18,339 nt of DNA from JABILX01 sp041648305. Lineage in GTDB: Bacteria > Patescibacteriota > Gracilibacteria > UBA1369 > LOWO2-01-FULL-3. Of the stretch, positions 1 to 6,490 are shown one piece after another (position 1 is the first letter of the stretch; each line of letters starts with the position of its first letter). The notes beneath the pieces are model-generated. The model saw nothing but the letters and a program-made list of their open reading frames with translations. It had not been told where the DNA came from and did no database searches. The stretch lies in NCBI GenBank assembly GCA_041648305.1, contig JBAZPI010000019.1:1-18339 (forward strand), in the 5' to 3' direction. The position numbers and the translations under genes are program-made.

Positions 1-67
1 CTTCCCCTACAATCTTCCCCGCAAGAACAGGGACCCCGTAAATCAAAACAACTTAACATTTAGCACC
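1..67. other. Left edge: probable tail of an upstream gene, unresolved
   Basis: The 67 bases before adk hold no complete gene. Two + strand frames could be the end of a truncated upstream CDS: one stops with TAG at 61-63, only 4 nt before the adk start, the other with TAA at 39-41. In this conserved gene order the neighbour is usually secY, but neither short tail shows a recognisable SecY C-terminus, so I make no assignment. No promoter or Shine-Dalgarno is visible. Confidence 0.25.
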
Positions 68-715
68 ATGGATCTCATTTTCTTCGGTATGCAAGGCGCA
101 GGCAAAGGCACAGTCGGCCGCTTCGTAGCCGAACGCTTTAATCTCAAAATCTTCGAAACTGGCGCAGCGCTCCGCACGCTGGCCCAAGAAGACTCTCCTC
201 TCGGCCACAAAGTGAAAGAAATCATCGAAGCCGGCCATCTCGTCCCAAACGAAGTCGTCATGGAAATCGTGGAAGATTTTTTAAACAAACTCGAACCTGG
301 AGCACAAGTCCTCTTCGACGGCATCCCTCGCAAGATAGAACAAGCAGAATCCCTAAACGCTCTCCTGGACAAAAACAACCGCACATACAAAGCGGTTCTC
401 ATAAAAATCACCGAAGACACGGCGCTCGCCCGCCTGACAACCCGCAAAATCTGCTCCAAATGCAAAAAAGTCTTCGCAGCAGCCTATAAAGCCAACACAT
501 GCGACGAACCAAACTGCCAAGCCCCACTCACTACCCGCACAGACGACAACCCTGAATCAATTAAAACTCGCATCGAAGCGTTCAAAACTGAAACTCTCCC
601 CGCGATCGCCCTATACAAAGGCAACATCATCGAAATCGATGGCGAGCCAAGCATAGAGCAAGTCGCAAACCTAGCCATCAAAGCGCTCGAGCCGCTCTTT
701 GAAACCAATCTATAA
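68..715 (+). CDS. adk: Adenylate kinase (zinc-lid type)
   Basis: Cytoplasmic enzyme that interconverts ATP + AMP and 2 ADP. The P-loop GMQGAGKGT is at residues 7-15. The AMP-binding segment is ETGAALR (30-36; more often STGDMLR in the family), and FDGIPRKIEQAE follows at 83-94. The lid carries four cysteines (129, 132, 145, 150) in the C-x2-C...C-x4-C layout of zinc-stabilised lids, then the conserved TDDNPES...R element at 158-168. The length of 215 aa is normal. The ATG at 68 puts the P-loop at the usual distance from the N-terminus. There is no Shine-Dalgarno. It is followed 27 nt later by map, the usual order in secY-adk-map-infA clusters, so co-transcription is likely. Confidence 0.96.
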   Translation: MDLIFFGMQGAGKGTVGRFVAERFNLKIFETGAALRTLAQEDSPLGHKVKEIIEAGHLVPNEVVMEIVEDFLNKLEPGAQVLFDGIPRKIEQAESLNALLDKNNRTYKAVLIKITEDTALARLTTRKICSKCKKVFAAAYKANTCDEPNCQAPLTTRTDDNPESIKTRIEAFKTETLPAIALYKGNIIEIDGEPSIEQVANLAIKALEPLFETNL

Positions 716-742
716 CTGGCCTGTCAGCCTACCACCCCCCAC

Positions 743-1519
743 ATGCAAATCCCCATAAAAACCCAGAAGGAAATTCAAGCAATGCGCGAAGGTGGCAAGA
801 TCTTAGGCCAATGCCTGCGAGAAACCGCGAAGAGAGCCCTCCCGGGAGTATCAACCCTCGAACTCGACCAATTCGCCGAGAAATTCCTCCGAGAACACGA
901 TGCGATCCCCTCCTTCAAAGGCTATCAAGGTTTCCCCGCAACACTTTGCACAAACATCGATGAACAAGTCGTCCACGGCATCCCGAGCAAAAACCAAATT
1001 CTCAAAGAAGGCGACATCATCTCGATCGACTGCGGCTGCCTCTATAAAGACCTCCATACAGACGCCACAGTCTTTATTGGAGTCGGCGACAAAAACGGAA
1101 ACACCAAAAACCTCTCTCCAGAGAAAAAACGTCTCATAACCTCAGCCAACGAAATCCTCGACATCGCCCTAAACTTCATTCACGACGGCATTTACCTCAA
1201 CAATCTCTGTGAGACAATCGGCAAAGCAATCAAAAGCCACAGCTACGGCGTCGTCACCGAACTCACCGGCCACGGCATCGGCCACCGCCTCCACGAACCG
1301 CCGCACATCCCGAACCAAAAAGAAGGAACCTCATCTGGCCCGCTCCTGAAAACCGGCATGACACTCGCAATTGAACCAATCTTCACAACGGGATCGGGGA
1401 AAATAATCACACTCTCTGACAACTGGACTATTGTAACAGCCGATAAATCACTCGCCGCCCAGATCGAACACACCATACTGGTCACCGATTCAGGTTGCGA
1501 AATCCTCACGAACCCGTGA
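743..1519 (+). CDS. map: Methionine aminopeptidase, type I
   Basis: Removes the initiator methionine from nascent proteins. The five metal ligands of the pita-bread fold are all present: D96 (SIDCGC), D107 (HTDATVF), H177 (GHGIGHRLHE), E211 (IEPIF) and E242 (QIEHT). H78 in VVHGIP is the conserved substrate-pocket histidine. The length of 258 aa is typical of type I enzymes without the N-terminal zinc finger. The start ATG at 743 gives the standard TQKEIQAMREGGKI opening; no Shine-Dalgarno precedes it. The stop is TGA. A 201-bp gap with a promoter separates it from infA, so map probably ends the adk-map transcription segment or reads through. Confidence 0.96.
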   Translation: MQIPIKTQKEIQAMREGGKILGQCLRETAKRALPGVSTLELDQFAEKFLREHDAIPSFKGYQGFPATLCTNIDEQVVHGIPSKNQILKEGDIISIDCGCLYKDLHTDATVFIGVGDKNGNTKNLSPEKKRLITSANEILDIALNFIHDGIYLNNLCETIGKAIKSHSYGVVTELTGHGIGHRLHEPPHIPNQKEGTSSGPLLKTGMTLAIEPIFTTGSGKIITLSDNWTIVTADKSLAAQIEHTILVTDSGCEILTNP

Positions 1520-1644
1520 CAAATCCCGAAGGCCCGACCCAAAGCCTAACCACCTCAAAATACTACAACACAATATTCTCGAAAACTCCGCAACACGAAA
1601 TTCTCCAATCACCTACGAATCTGCCAATTGATCTGTATTTTAGC

Positions 1645-1673
1645 TTGCATAACCTGATACACTCGTATAAAAT
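1645..1673 (+). promoter_or_regulatory. Probable sigma-70 promoter upstream of infA
   Basis: TTGCAT (1645-1650) and TAAAAT (1668-1673) are separated by 17 nt, in the only long gap (1520-1720) of the ribosomal cluster. Predicted transcription start is near 1680, leaving a leader of about 40 nt before the infA ATG at 1721. The rest of the gap is AT-rich with no gene or strong hairpin. The same TTGCAT -35 recurs in the candidate promoter at 14753-14780. Assigned by consensus only. Confidence 0.55.
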
Positions 1674-1720
1674 CCAGTCGCATTTTTCCAACCTCAATCC
1701 TGTTAAAGAGCTCATTTTTT

Positions 1721-1957
1721 ATGGCAAAAGAAGACAAAATTGAAGTCGAAGGAAAAGTATTAGAACCACTGCCAAACGCGAAATTCAAAGTTGCCCTCCA
1801 GGGTGAAAGCTGGGAGGGTAAGGAGATCACAGCTCATTTATCAGGAAAAATGCAAATGAATTACATCAGAATCTTGCCGGGCGACAAGGTTACAGTAGAG
1901 CTATCCATCTACGACCCATCAAAAGGCAGAATAACCTACAGACACAAAACACAATGA
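1721..1957 (+). CDS. infA: Translation initiation factor IF-1
   Basis: Small OB-fold factor that binds the 30S A site during initiation. The protein is 78 aa, a little longer than the usual 71-73. It opens MAKEDKIEVEGKVLEPLPNA, the conserved IF-1 beginning, followed by the strand containing AHLSGKMQMNYIRILPGDKV and the C-terminal PSKGRITYR. A few extra residues (around QGESWEGKE) lie between the first strands. There is no Shine-Dalgarno before the ATG. Its TGA stop overlaps the rpmJ start (ATGA), so the two are probably translationally coupled, and this overlap also shows that UGA is a stop here. It is likely the first gene of the transcript from the promoter at 1645-1673. Confidence 0.95.
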   Translation: MAKEDKIEVEGKVLEPLPNAKFKVALQGESWEGKEITAHLSGKMQMNYIRILPGDKVTVELSIYDPSKGRITYRHKTQ

Positions 1958-2067
1958 AAGTACGTTCATCAGTTAAAACAATTTGCGACAAATGTAAGGT
2001 AATCCGCCGAAAAGGCGTAATCCGCGTTATTTGCAAAAACAAGCGTCACAAACAACGTCAAGGTTAA
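1954..2067 (+). CDS. rpmJ: 50S ribosomal protein L36 (bL36)
   Basis: A 37-residue protein beginning MKVRSSVKTICDKCK. It has the zinc-binding set C11, C14, C27 and H32, and a very basic C-terminus (CKNKRHKQRQG). This is the zinc-containing form of L36, which sits in the large subunit near the stalk base. The ATG overlaps the infA stop by 4 nt. The standard order infA-rpmJ-rpsM supports the call. A 61-bp gap with a strong hairpin follows before rpsM. Confidence 0.95.
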   Translation: MKVRSSVKTICDKCKVIRRKGVIRVICKNKRHKQRQG

Positions 2068-2071
2068 ATGT

Positions 2072-2111
2072 TAAGTAGTCGGTATTCACCCCCCTGAATG
2101 CCGACTACTTA
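2072..2111 (+). promoter_or_regulatory. Strong hairpin between rpmJ and rpsM
   Basis: The left arm TAAGTAGTCGGTATTCA (2072-2088) pairs with TGAATGCCGACTACTTA (2095-2111), giving 17 bp with one T-G wobble around a CCCCCC loop. No T-run follows, so it is not a classic terminator. Its place in a 61-nt gap inside a ribosomal-protein operon fits an RNA-processing site, a stabilising structure or a ribosomal-protein binding site. It ends 17 nt before the rpsM ATG and could affect its translation. Confidence 0.7.
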
Positions 2112-2128
2112 GGATTTAACTACACAAA

Positions 2129-2503
2129 ATGGCACGTATTGCAGGAGTAAACCTCCCAAAAGAAAAAAGAATAGAAGTTGGATTAACGGCAATCTACGGA
2201 ATTGGCAGAAACTTAAGTAGCCAAATCTTGGATAAAACAGGAGTAAATAAAAATACAAGAGTTAAGGATTTAACCGAAGACGAAACAAACAAACTGAGAG
2301 AAGAAATTGCCAAACATATAACCGAAGGAGATCTCAAAAGAAAAATCGCACTGGACATAAAGAGATTGCAAGAAATCGGATCATACAGAGGAGGACGCCA
2401 CAGAAAGGGACTCCCCTGCCGAGGACAAAGAACAAGATGTAATACGCGAACAAAGAAAGGAAAGAGAAAGACAGTAGCAAACAAAAAAGCCGTAACCAAG
2501 TAA
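2129..2503 (+). CDS. rpsM: 30S ribosomal protein S13 (uS13)
   Basis: Head protein of the 30S subunit that contacts the P-site tRNA and the bridge to L5. The sequence opens MARIAGVNLPKEKRIEVGLTAIYGIGR, the canonical S13 N-terminus with the helix-two-turn-helix. It includes the conserved GSYRGGRHRKGLPCRGQRTRCNTRTKKGK block and a lysine-rich tail. The 124-aa length is normal. The gene starts 17 nt after the intergenic hairpin and has only a weak GGATTT-like purine stretch, not a true Shine-Dalgarno. The stop is 3 nt from the rpsK start. Confidence 0.97.
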   Translation: MARIAGVNLPKEKRIEVGLTAIYGIGRNLSSQILDKTGVNKNTRVKDLTEDETNKLREEIAKHITEGDLKRKIALDIKRLQEIGSYRGGRHRKGLPCRGQRTRCNTRTKKGKRKTVANKKAVTK

Positions 2504-2506
2504 TAA

Positions 2507-3013
2507 ATGACCAAGGAAGAGCAAAAAAAACAAGATCCTGCCCCGGAGACTAAAGCCGAAGCTAAAGCGGGAACCCCCGAAGCTCAAACACAAGAGGCCG
2601 CCAAGACCGAGGCTCCAAAAGAAGCCAAATTGACAGCCGCCCAAAAGAAAAAGAGTAAACGCAGATCTGTCGTTGAAGGAGACGTACACATTCGGGCTTC
2701 ATACAACAACACTATTGTCTCCGTTTCAGAACCTAACGGAAACATCATTGCGTGGTCATCATCAGGAGCGTCAGGGTTCAAAGGCGCCAGAAAAGCGACC
2801 CCGTACGCGGCACAAGTCGCAGCCGAGAATGCAATTCAAAAAGCAAAAATTTATGGACTCGCAAGAGTTCATGTCTACATAAACGGCGTCGGAAGTGGAC
2901 GCGAACAAGCAATGAGGGGAATCACAGCCAACCAAGTTGAGATTCTCTCAATATCAGACATTACATCGATGCCACACAACGGATGCAGAAAGAAAAAGGC
3001 TAGAAGAGTATAA
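2507..3013 (+). CDS. rpsK: 30S ribosomal protein S11 (uS11) with N-terminal extension
   Basis: Platform protein of the 30S subunit. The S11 core starts near residue 52 (RRSVVEGDVHIRASYNNTIVSV) and includes SSGASGFKGARKATPYAAQ (85-103) and the conserved C-terminal MPHNGCRKKKARRV. The protein is 168 aa, against about 129 in most bacteria. The surplus is an N-terminal tail of about 50 residues made almost only of K, E, A, P, Q and T, predicted to be disordered. The ATG at 2507 sits 3 nt after the rpsM stop, and no in-frame methionine exists between residue 1 and the core, so the tail is probably translated. No Shine-Dalgarno is seen. Confidence 0.95.
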   Translation: MTKEEQKKQDPAPETKAEAKAGTPEAQTQEAAKTEAPKEAKLTAAQKKKSKRRSVVEGDVHIRASYNNTIVSVSEPNGNIIAWSSSGASGFKGARKATPYAAQVAAENAIQKAKIYGLARVHVYINGVGSGREQAMRGITANQVEILSISDITSMPHNGCRKKKARRV

Positions 3014-3030
3014 CAATAACCATTACATAG

Positions 3031-3633
3031 ATGAGATATACAGGACCAGTTTGCAGACTTTGCCGCAGAGAAGGAGAAAAACTCTTCCTCAAAGGTGATA
3101 AATGCACATCTCAAAAATGCCCGATTTTAAAGAAAAACTATGCGCCGGGAATGCACGGCACAAAAAGCAGTTTTTCAAAACAGTCGGAATTTGGACGCCA
3201 GCTTCGAGAGAAACAAAAAGGAAAGAGAATCTACCAAGTCTCCGAGAAACAATTTAGAAAGTGCTATAAACTAGCCACGAAAACAACTGGTGTCACAGGC
3301 GACAGAATTCTTCAATTACTGGAATTAAGACTGGACAACACGGTATACAGGGCAGGGCTTGCAGTCTCCAGACGCCAAGCACGCCAAATCGTAGGGCACG
3401 GATTAATTAAGGTCAACGGACGCAAATGCACAATCTCCTCAAGACTGGTTAAAGTTGGAGACAAAATTTCGATCAACGCAAAAATAAAACTTGATCAAAA
3501 GAAAGACACCTCACCAAAATGGCTAACCACCGACCTCAAAAAGGGCGAAGCAATAGTAGCCTTCCTTCCGGAAAAAGACGACACCGAACGTTCGATCAAC
3601 GCACAAATGATCGTTGAATTCTATTCTAAATAA
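3031..3633 (+). CDS. rpsD: 30S ribosomal protein S4 (uS4), zinc-binding form
   Basis: Primary 16S rRNA-binding protein of the 30S body and, in many bacteria, a translational regulator of its own operon. The 200-aa sequence carries four N-terminal cysteines (C8, C11, C25, C30) that fit the zinc-binding form of S4. The S4 RNA-binding domain is clear around residues 95-155 (LELRLDNTVYRAGLAVSRRQARQIVGHGLIKVNGRK). The start gives MRYTGPVCRLCRREG. No Shine-Dalgarno is present. A small GC-rich hairpin follows the stop, before rpoA. Confidence 0.97.
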   Translation: MRYTGPVCRLCRREGEKLFLKGDKCTSQKCPILKKNYAPGMHGTKSSFSKQSEFGRQLREKQKGKRIYQVSEKQFRKCYKLATKTTGVTGDRILQLLELRLDNTVYRAGLAVSRRQARQIVGHGLIKVNGRKCTISSRLVKVGDKISINAKIKLDQKKDTSPKWLTTDLKKGEAIVAFLPEKDDTERSINAQMIVEFYSK

Positions 3634-3635
3634 CG

Positions 3636-3653
3636 GCGCAGTCTTGCGCAATT
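3636..3653 (+). other. Small hairpin after rpsD
   Basis: GCGCA (3636-3640) pairs with TGCGC (3645-3649) around a GTCT loop, within the 42-nt rpsD-rpoA gap. The right part, TTGCGCAATT (3644-3653), is found again in the hairpin after rpsI. There is no T-run, so this is more likely a processing or stability element than a terminator. Confidence 0.45.
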
Positions 3654-3675
3654 ACATAATCATAAAACAACCAAT

Positions 3676-4650
3676 ATGCACATCATCCAGGAAGAAATTG
3701 GTATCCCGAAAATCAAAACCGATACGGTTAGTGATCACCATGTGATATTCACAATGGGTCCATTGCCAACAGGATACGGGATGACTCTTGGGAATGCGTT
3801 ACGCAGAGTTCTCCTATCCTCATTGCCAGGAGCTGCTGTTACAGGCATAAAGGTAGAAGGCATTACACACGAATACTCTACAATTCCGGGAGTAAAAGAC
3901 AGCGTTCTCGATATCATTTTGAACTTCAAGTTGCTCGACATCAGAAAAACGTCGAAAGATCCATCGACCTTGAAGCTGGAAGTCACCAAAGCGGGCAAAA
4001 TCACCGCAAAGGACATAAAATGCCCACCTGAAGTAGAGATCCTAAACACGGATCAATACATTACGACTCTCGAAAAAGGGTCAAAACTGAAGATGGAATT
4101 AAGAGTAGAAAAAGGCATTGGATACATTCCGGCACAACAGAAACAAAAAGAAGAACAAGATCCGAACATGGTCGTCGTGGACGCGATGTACAGCCCGGTC
4201 AAGAAAGTCCGATTCGAAGTGGAATCAACTCGTGTAGGACAAATGACAGACCTCGACAAGTTGACACTCGAAATCCTAACCAACGGCACAATTTCTCCGG
4301 AGGACGCGTTGAAATTCTCATCAAATATCCTGCGATCATACTTCGATTTATTCAACATCGACAACATTATGGTCGAGGAAGAATTCATGAGCGACATTCA
4401 ATCAATCGTTCAAAAAGAACAGGAAGAAGAAGCCAAAAAACCTCAACAGGAATCATACACACCAATCGAAATCTTGGGCTTCTCTCCACGAACACTGAAC
4501 GCACTTATCAACGGAGGAATCGGCTCAATAGAACAATTATCTAAATGCACAGAAAGTAAACTTTCTAATCTAAGAGGATTTGGCAAGAAAGCGCTTACAG
4601 AAGTCAAAGAAGCCTTAGAGAAGAAAGGATCATCACTTGCTGAGGAATAA
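3676..4650 (+). CDS. rpoA: DNA-directed RNA polymerase alpha subunit
   Basis: Scaffold for RNA polymerase assembly; its C-terminal domain contacts UP elements and activators. The N-terminal dimerisation domain (about 1-235) includes the signature LGNALRRVLLSSLPG at 38-52 and FEVESTRVGQMTDLDKLTLE. A charged linker rich in Q, E and K (about 246-259) leads to a helix-hairpin-helix C-terminal domain (260-324) with SPRTLNALINGGIGSIEQL and GFGKKALTEVKEAL. The 324-aa length is normal. The ATG at 3676 gives a standard start and has no Shine-Dalgarno. Its position between rpsD and rplQ is the typical bacterial order. Confidence 0.97.
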   Translation: MHIIQEEIGIPKIKTDTVSDHHVIFTMGPLPTGYGMTLGNALRRVLLSSLPGAAVTGIKVEGITHEYSTIPGVKDSVLDIILNFKLLDIRKTSKDPSTLKLEVTKAGKITAKDIKCPPEVEILNTDQYITTLEKGSKLKMELRVEKGIGYIPAQQKQKEEQDPNMVVVDAMYSPVKKVRFEVESTRVGQMTDLDKLTLEILTNGTISPEDALKFSSNILRSYFDLFNIDNIMVEEEFMSDIQSIVQKEQEEEAKKPQQESYTPIEILGFSPRTLNALINGGIGSIEQLSKCTESKLSNLRGFGKKALTEVKEALEKKGSSLAEE

Positions 4651-4659
4651 CCCCACACC

Positions 4660-5013
4660 ATGCGACACCTAAGACAGAAAGGAAAATTAGTAGCAGACAA
4701 AGGCCATAACACAGCCTTAATTCGAAACCTGGCAGTATCAGTAATCATTTATGAAAAGATCAAAACGACAGAGGCAAAAGCACGCACAGTAAAGCCATTT
4801 GTTGAAAATCTGATCGATATCGCGAAAAGAAAAGAGAAAAGAGAAGCAATCCGCCTGATCGAATCCCTGCTGCAACACACTAATAGCTCACGAAAAATAT
4901 TCGAAGTATTAGTCGACAAATACAAGGATAAAAAAAGCGGCTATTTAAGAATCACAAAGCTAGGATACAGAAGCGGTGATAACGCGCCCGTCGTACAAAT
5001 TGAACTCGTTTAA
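4660..5013 (+). CDS. rplQ: 50S ribosomal protein L17 (bL17)
   Basis: Large-subunit protein near the polypeptide exit tunnel. The 117-aa sequence has the L17 signature MRHLRQKGKLVADKGHNTALIRNLAVSVI and KIKTTEAKARTVKPFVENLI, ending in the conserved GYRSGDNAPVVQIELV. It follows rpoA by 9 nt, the near-universal rpoA-rplQ order. No Shine-Dalgarno is seen before the ATG; the spacer is CCCCACACC. Confidence 0.97.
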   Translation: MRHLRQKGKLVADKGHNTALIRNLAVSVIIYEKIKTTEAKARTVKPFVENLIDIAKRKEKREAIRLIESLLQHTNSSRKIFEVLVDKYKDKKSGYLRITKLGYRSGDNAPVVQIELV

Positions 5014-5024
5014 CAGAGCAAAAC

Positions 5025-5459
5025 ATGCAAAAGACATATCTTCCCAAAAAACAGACCTCAAAAGACCAAAAATGGTATCTGGTTGACGCCACAGATAAAA
5101 TCGTAGGTAGAATGGCTACAAAAATTGCAGACACCTTAAGAGGGAAAAATACGCCTATCTTTACTCCACATCTCGACTGCGGCGGTTACGTCATAGTGAT
5201 CAACGCAGAGAAAGTCAAGTTTACCGGAGGGAAATTGGACAAAAAGTTTTACTACACACACTCCGGATTTAAAGGAGGAATCAAGTCCGCTCCGGCAAGA
5301 AAAGTACTAGCGGAAAAACCGACAAAAATTATTGTAGAAGCAGTCAAAAACATGCTTCCAAACAACAAATTACGTAAAGTTTTCCTAAGGAAACTTAAAG
5401 TATACGCAGGAAGCGAGCACCAACACGAAGCTCAAAAACCTGAAGTTTTAGCAATATAA
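5025..5459 (+). CDS. rplM: 50S ribosomal protein L13 (uL13)
   Basis: Early-assembly 23S rRNA-binding protein. The 144-aa product shows WYLVDATDKIVGRMATKIA near residue 17, then GGYVIVINAEKVKFTGGKLDKKFYYTHSGFKGG and the C-terminal LRKLKVYAGSEHQHEAQKPEVL, all diagnostic of L13. The length is normal. It lies 11 nt after rplQ and 12 nt before rpsI, the standard rplM-rpsI pair. No Shine-Dalgarno is visible. Confidence 0.97.
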   Translation: MQKTYLPKKQTSKDQKWYLVDATDKIVGRMATKIADTLRGKNTPIFTPHLDCGGYVIVINAEKVKFTGGKLDKKFYYTHSGFKGGIKSAPARKVLAEKPTKIIVEAVKNMLPNNKLRKVFLRKLKVYAGSEHQHEAQKPEVLAI

Positions 5460-5471
5460 CCTTTACCTTAA

Positions 5472-6032
5472 ATGCCCAAGACTACTAAGAAGACTGCCGA
5501 ACAGCCGCCGAAGGCGGCCAAAAAAACTGAAAAAAAACCGCGAAAAACGCTGGCGAAAGCCGACAAGCCTTTGGCAGAAGCGCAAGCTTCAGAGAAAAGC
5601 TCAAGCAAAAAAGCTGTCCAGAGCCAGGAATACAGCCTTCCATCCGGGAAATATATCTACGCAAACGGAAAAAGAAAGACATCAGTAGCAAGAGTAAGAC
5701 TTTACAAAGGTGACGGCTCCGTCTTTATAAATCAAAAACCTATCAATAAATTCTGTGAACTGCGCATTCGCGAAGAATTGATTGTTTTCCCTCTTAAATT
5801 AACAGGACTAGCCAACGCATTCACAGTAGTGGCAATGGTTCATGGAGGAGGCATGAATTCCCAGGCTGACGCGGTACGCCACGGAATTGCAAAAGCTTTG
5901 GTCACACACGATGCAACTCTCCGCCCTACTCTCAAACACGCAGGGCTTTTGACACGCGACCCGCGAAGCAAAGAAAGAAAGAAGTTCGGTCTACACCGAG
6001 CCCGCCGAGGACCGCAATTCAGCAAGCGTTAG
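5472..6032 (+). CDS. rpsI: 30S ribosomal protein S9 (uS9) with N-terminal extension
   Basis: Head protein whose C-terminal arginine reaches the P-site tRNA. The core begins near residue 59 (GKYIYANGKRKTSVARVRLYKG) and includes VHGGGMNSQADAVRHGIAKAL and the canonical C-terminal GLHRARRGPQFSKR. The protein is 186 aa, against about 130 for most S9 proteins. The extra ~58 residues form a K/A/P/E/S-rich, probably disordered N-terminal tail, similar in character to that on S11 in the same operon. No internal methionine offers a shorter start before the core. This is the last gene of the ribosomal cluster; a hairpin lies between its stop and the convergent gene. Confidence 0.95.
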   Translation: MPKTTKKTAEQPPKAAKKTEKKPRKTLAKADKPLAEAQASEKSSSKKAVQSQEYSLPSGKYIYANGKRKTSVARVRLYKGDGSVFINQKPINKFCELRIREELIVFPLKLTGLANAFTVVAMVHGGGMNSQADAVRHGIAKALVTHDATLRPTLKHAGLLTRDPRSKERKKFGLHRARRGPQFSKR

Positions 6033-6035
6033 GCA

Positions 6036-6063
6036 GCGCAAGAGAACGCAGTTCTATTTGCGC
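6036..6063 (+). terminator. Hairpin between rpsI and a convergent gene
   Basis: GCGCAA (6036-6041) pairs with TTGCGC (6058-6063), and inside it GAAC (6044-6047) pairs with GTTC (6051-6054). It is the only structure between the rpsI stop (6032) and the end of the opposing gene (6068), so it could end transcription from both sides. There is no T-run on either strand, so intrinsic termination is doubtful; a processing or 3'-end-protecting role is equally possible. It ends in the same TTGCGCAATT string as the hairpin after rpsD. Confidence 0.4.
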
Positions 6064-6067
6064 AATT

Positions 6068-6403
6068 CTATATCCTTTCAACGCGCAAAACTGTTACGCT
6101 CCCGTCAGGCACCTGCCCTGAATTCGAGGCAATTTGAGGACCAGTAGCCACCTTGGCAACAGATTTAGTAACAAATAAACGCACAGTATTAGGAGTCGCC
6201 ATACTCCTGGAAAGAATAGCTTCTTGTCCGCCCTCATCTCGTTCCCCTTGTTTCCAACACCAATCATCAATAATTGTATTAGGCCTCCTAACCCCATTCC
6301 ATCTACAAGTCATCTTTAGCTTACCCCTAACATACCGAACAGCCATACCCGGCTCAACACCAAGATATTCATCTATTTCCCGACATGCTTCCTCCAATTT
6401 CAT
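6068..6403 (-). CDS. Small protein of unknown function
   Basis: A 111-aa protein that I do not recognise. The N-terminal half looks globular and mixed (MKLEEACREIDEYLGVEPGM, then basic and tryptophan-containing segments); the C-terminal half is rich in V, T, S and A. No signal peptide, membrane span or known motif is visible. Support for a real gene: a well-formed promoter (6419-6447) begins about 9 nt before its ATG, and the frame is open over the whole gap between rpsI and the cysteine-rich genes. Against it: a + strand frame overlaps much of the same stretch. It is convergent with rpsI, ending 35 nt from it. Confidence 0.5.
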   Translation of the reverse strand: MKLEEACREIDEYLGVEPGMAVRYVRGKLKMTCRWNGVRRPNTIIDDWCWKQGERDEGGQEAILSRSMATPNTVRLFVTKSVAKVATGPQIASNSGQVPDGSVTVLRVERI

Positions 6404-6418
6404 AATCCCAAATGGTTA

Positions 6419-6447
6419 AATCTAATTTTTGGAGCCGATTCTATCAA
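6419..6447 (-). promoter_or_regulatory. Promoter for the small minus-strand gene
   Basis: On the minus strand, TTGATA (6447-6442) and TAGATT (6424-6419) are 17 nt apart. The predicted start is near 6412, about 9 nt before the ATG at 6403, leaving almost no leader. It is divergent from the cysteine-rich gene starting at 6491. Assigned by consensus only. Confidence 0.45.
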
Positions 6448-6478
6448 TATAAACCTCGATTGTCCACAAGAAAGAATA

Positions 6479-6484
6479 TATAAT
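6479..6484 (+). promoter_or_regulatory. Perfect -10 box giving a possibly leaderless mRNA
   Basis: TATAAT at 6479-6484 is a perfect -10 box. The usual spacing puts the transcription start at 6491, exactly the A of the ATG of the first cysteine-rich gene. No convincing -35 lies at 16-18 nt. A second, weaker TATAAA (6448-6453) would give a short leader instead. No Shine-Dalgarno lies before this ATG, which fits leaderless translation. Confidence 0.45.
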
Positions 6485-6490
6485 ACAGCT

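Noticed and set aside
1515..1957. UGA-as-glycine code (code 25) of some related lineages
   Set aside because: map and infA end at UGA where the family ends, and the infA UGA overlaps the rpmJ start, so UGA is a stop here.
2089..2111. Hairpin before rpsM as an intrinsic terminator
   Set aside because: No T-run follows the stem, and termination here would silence the ribosomal genes downstream.
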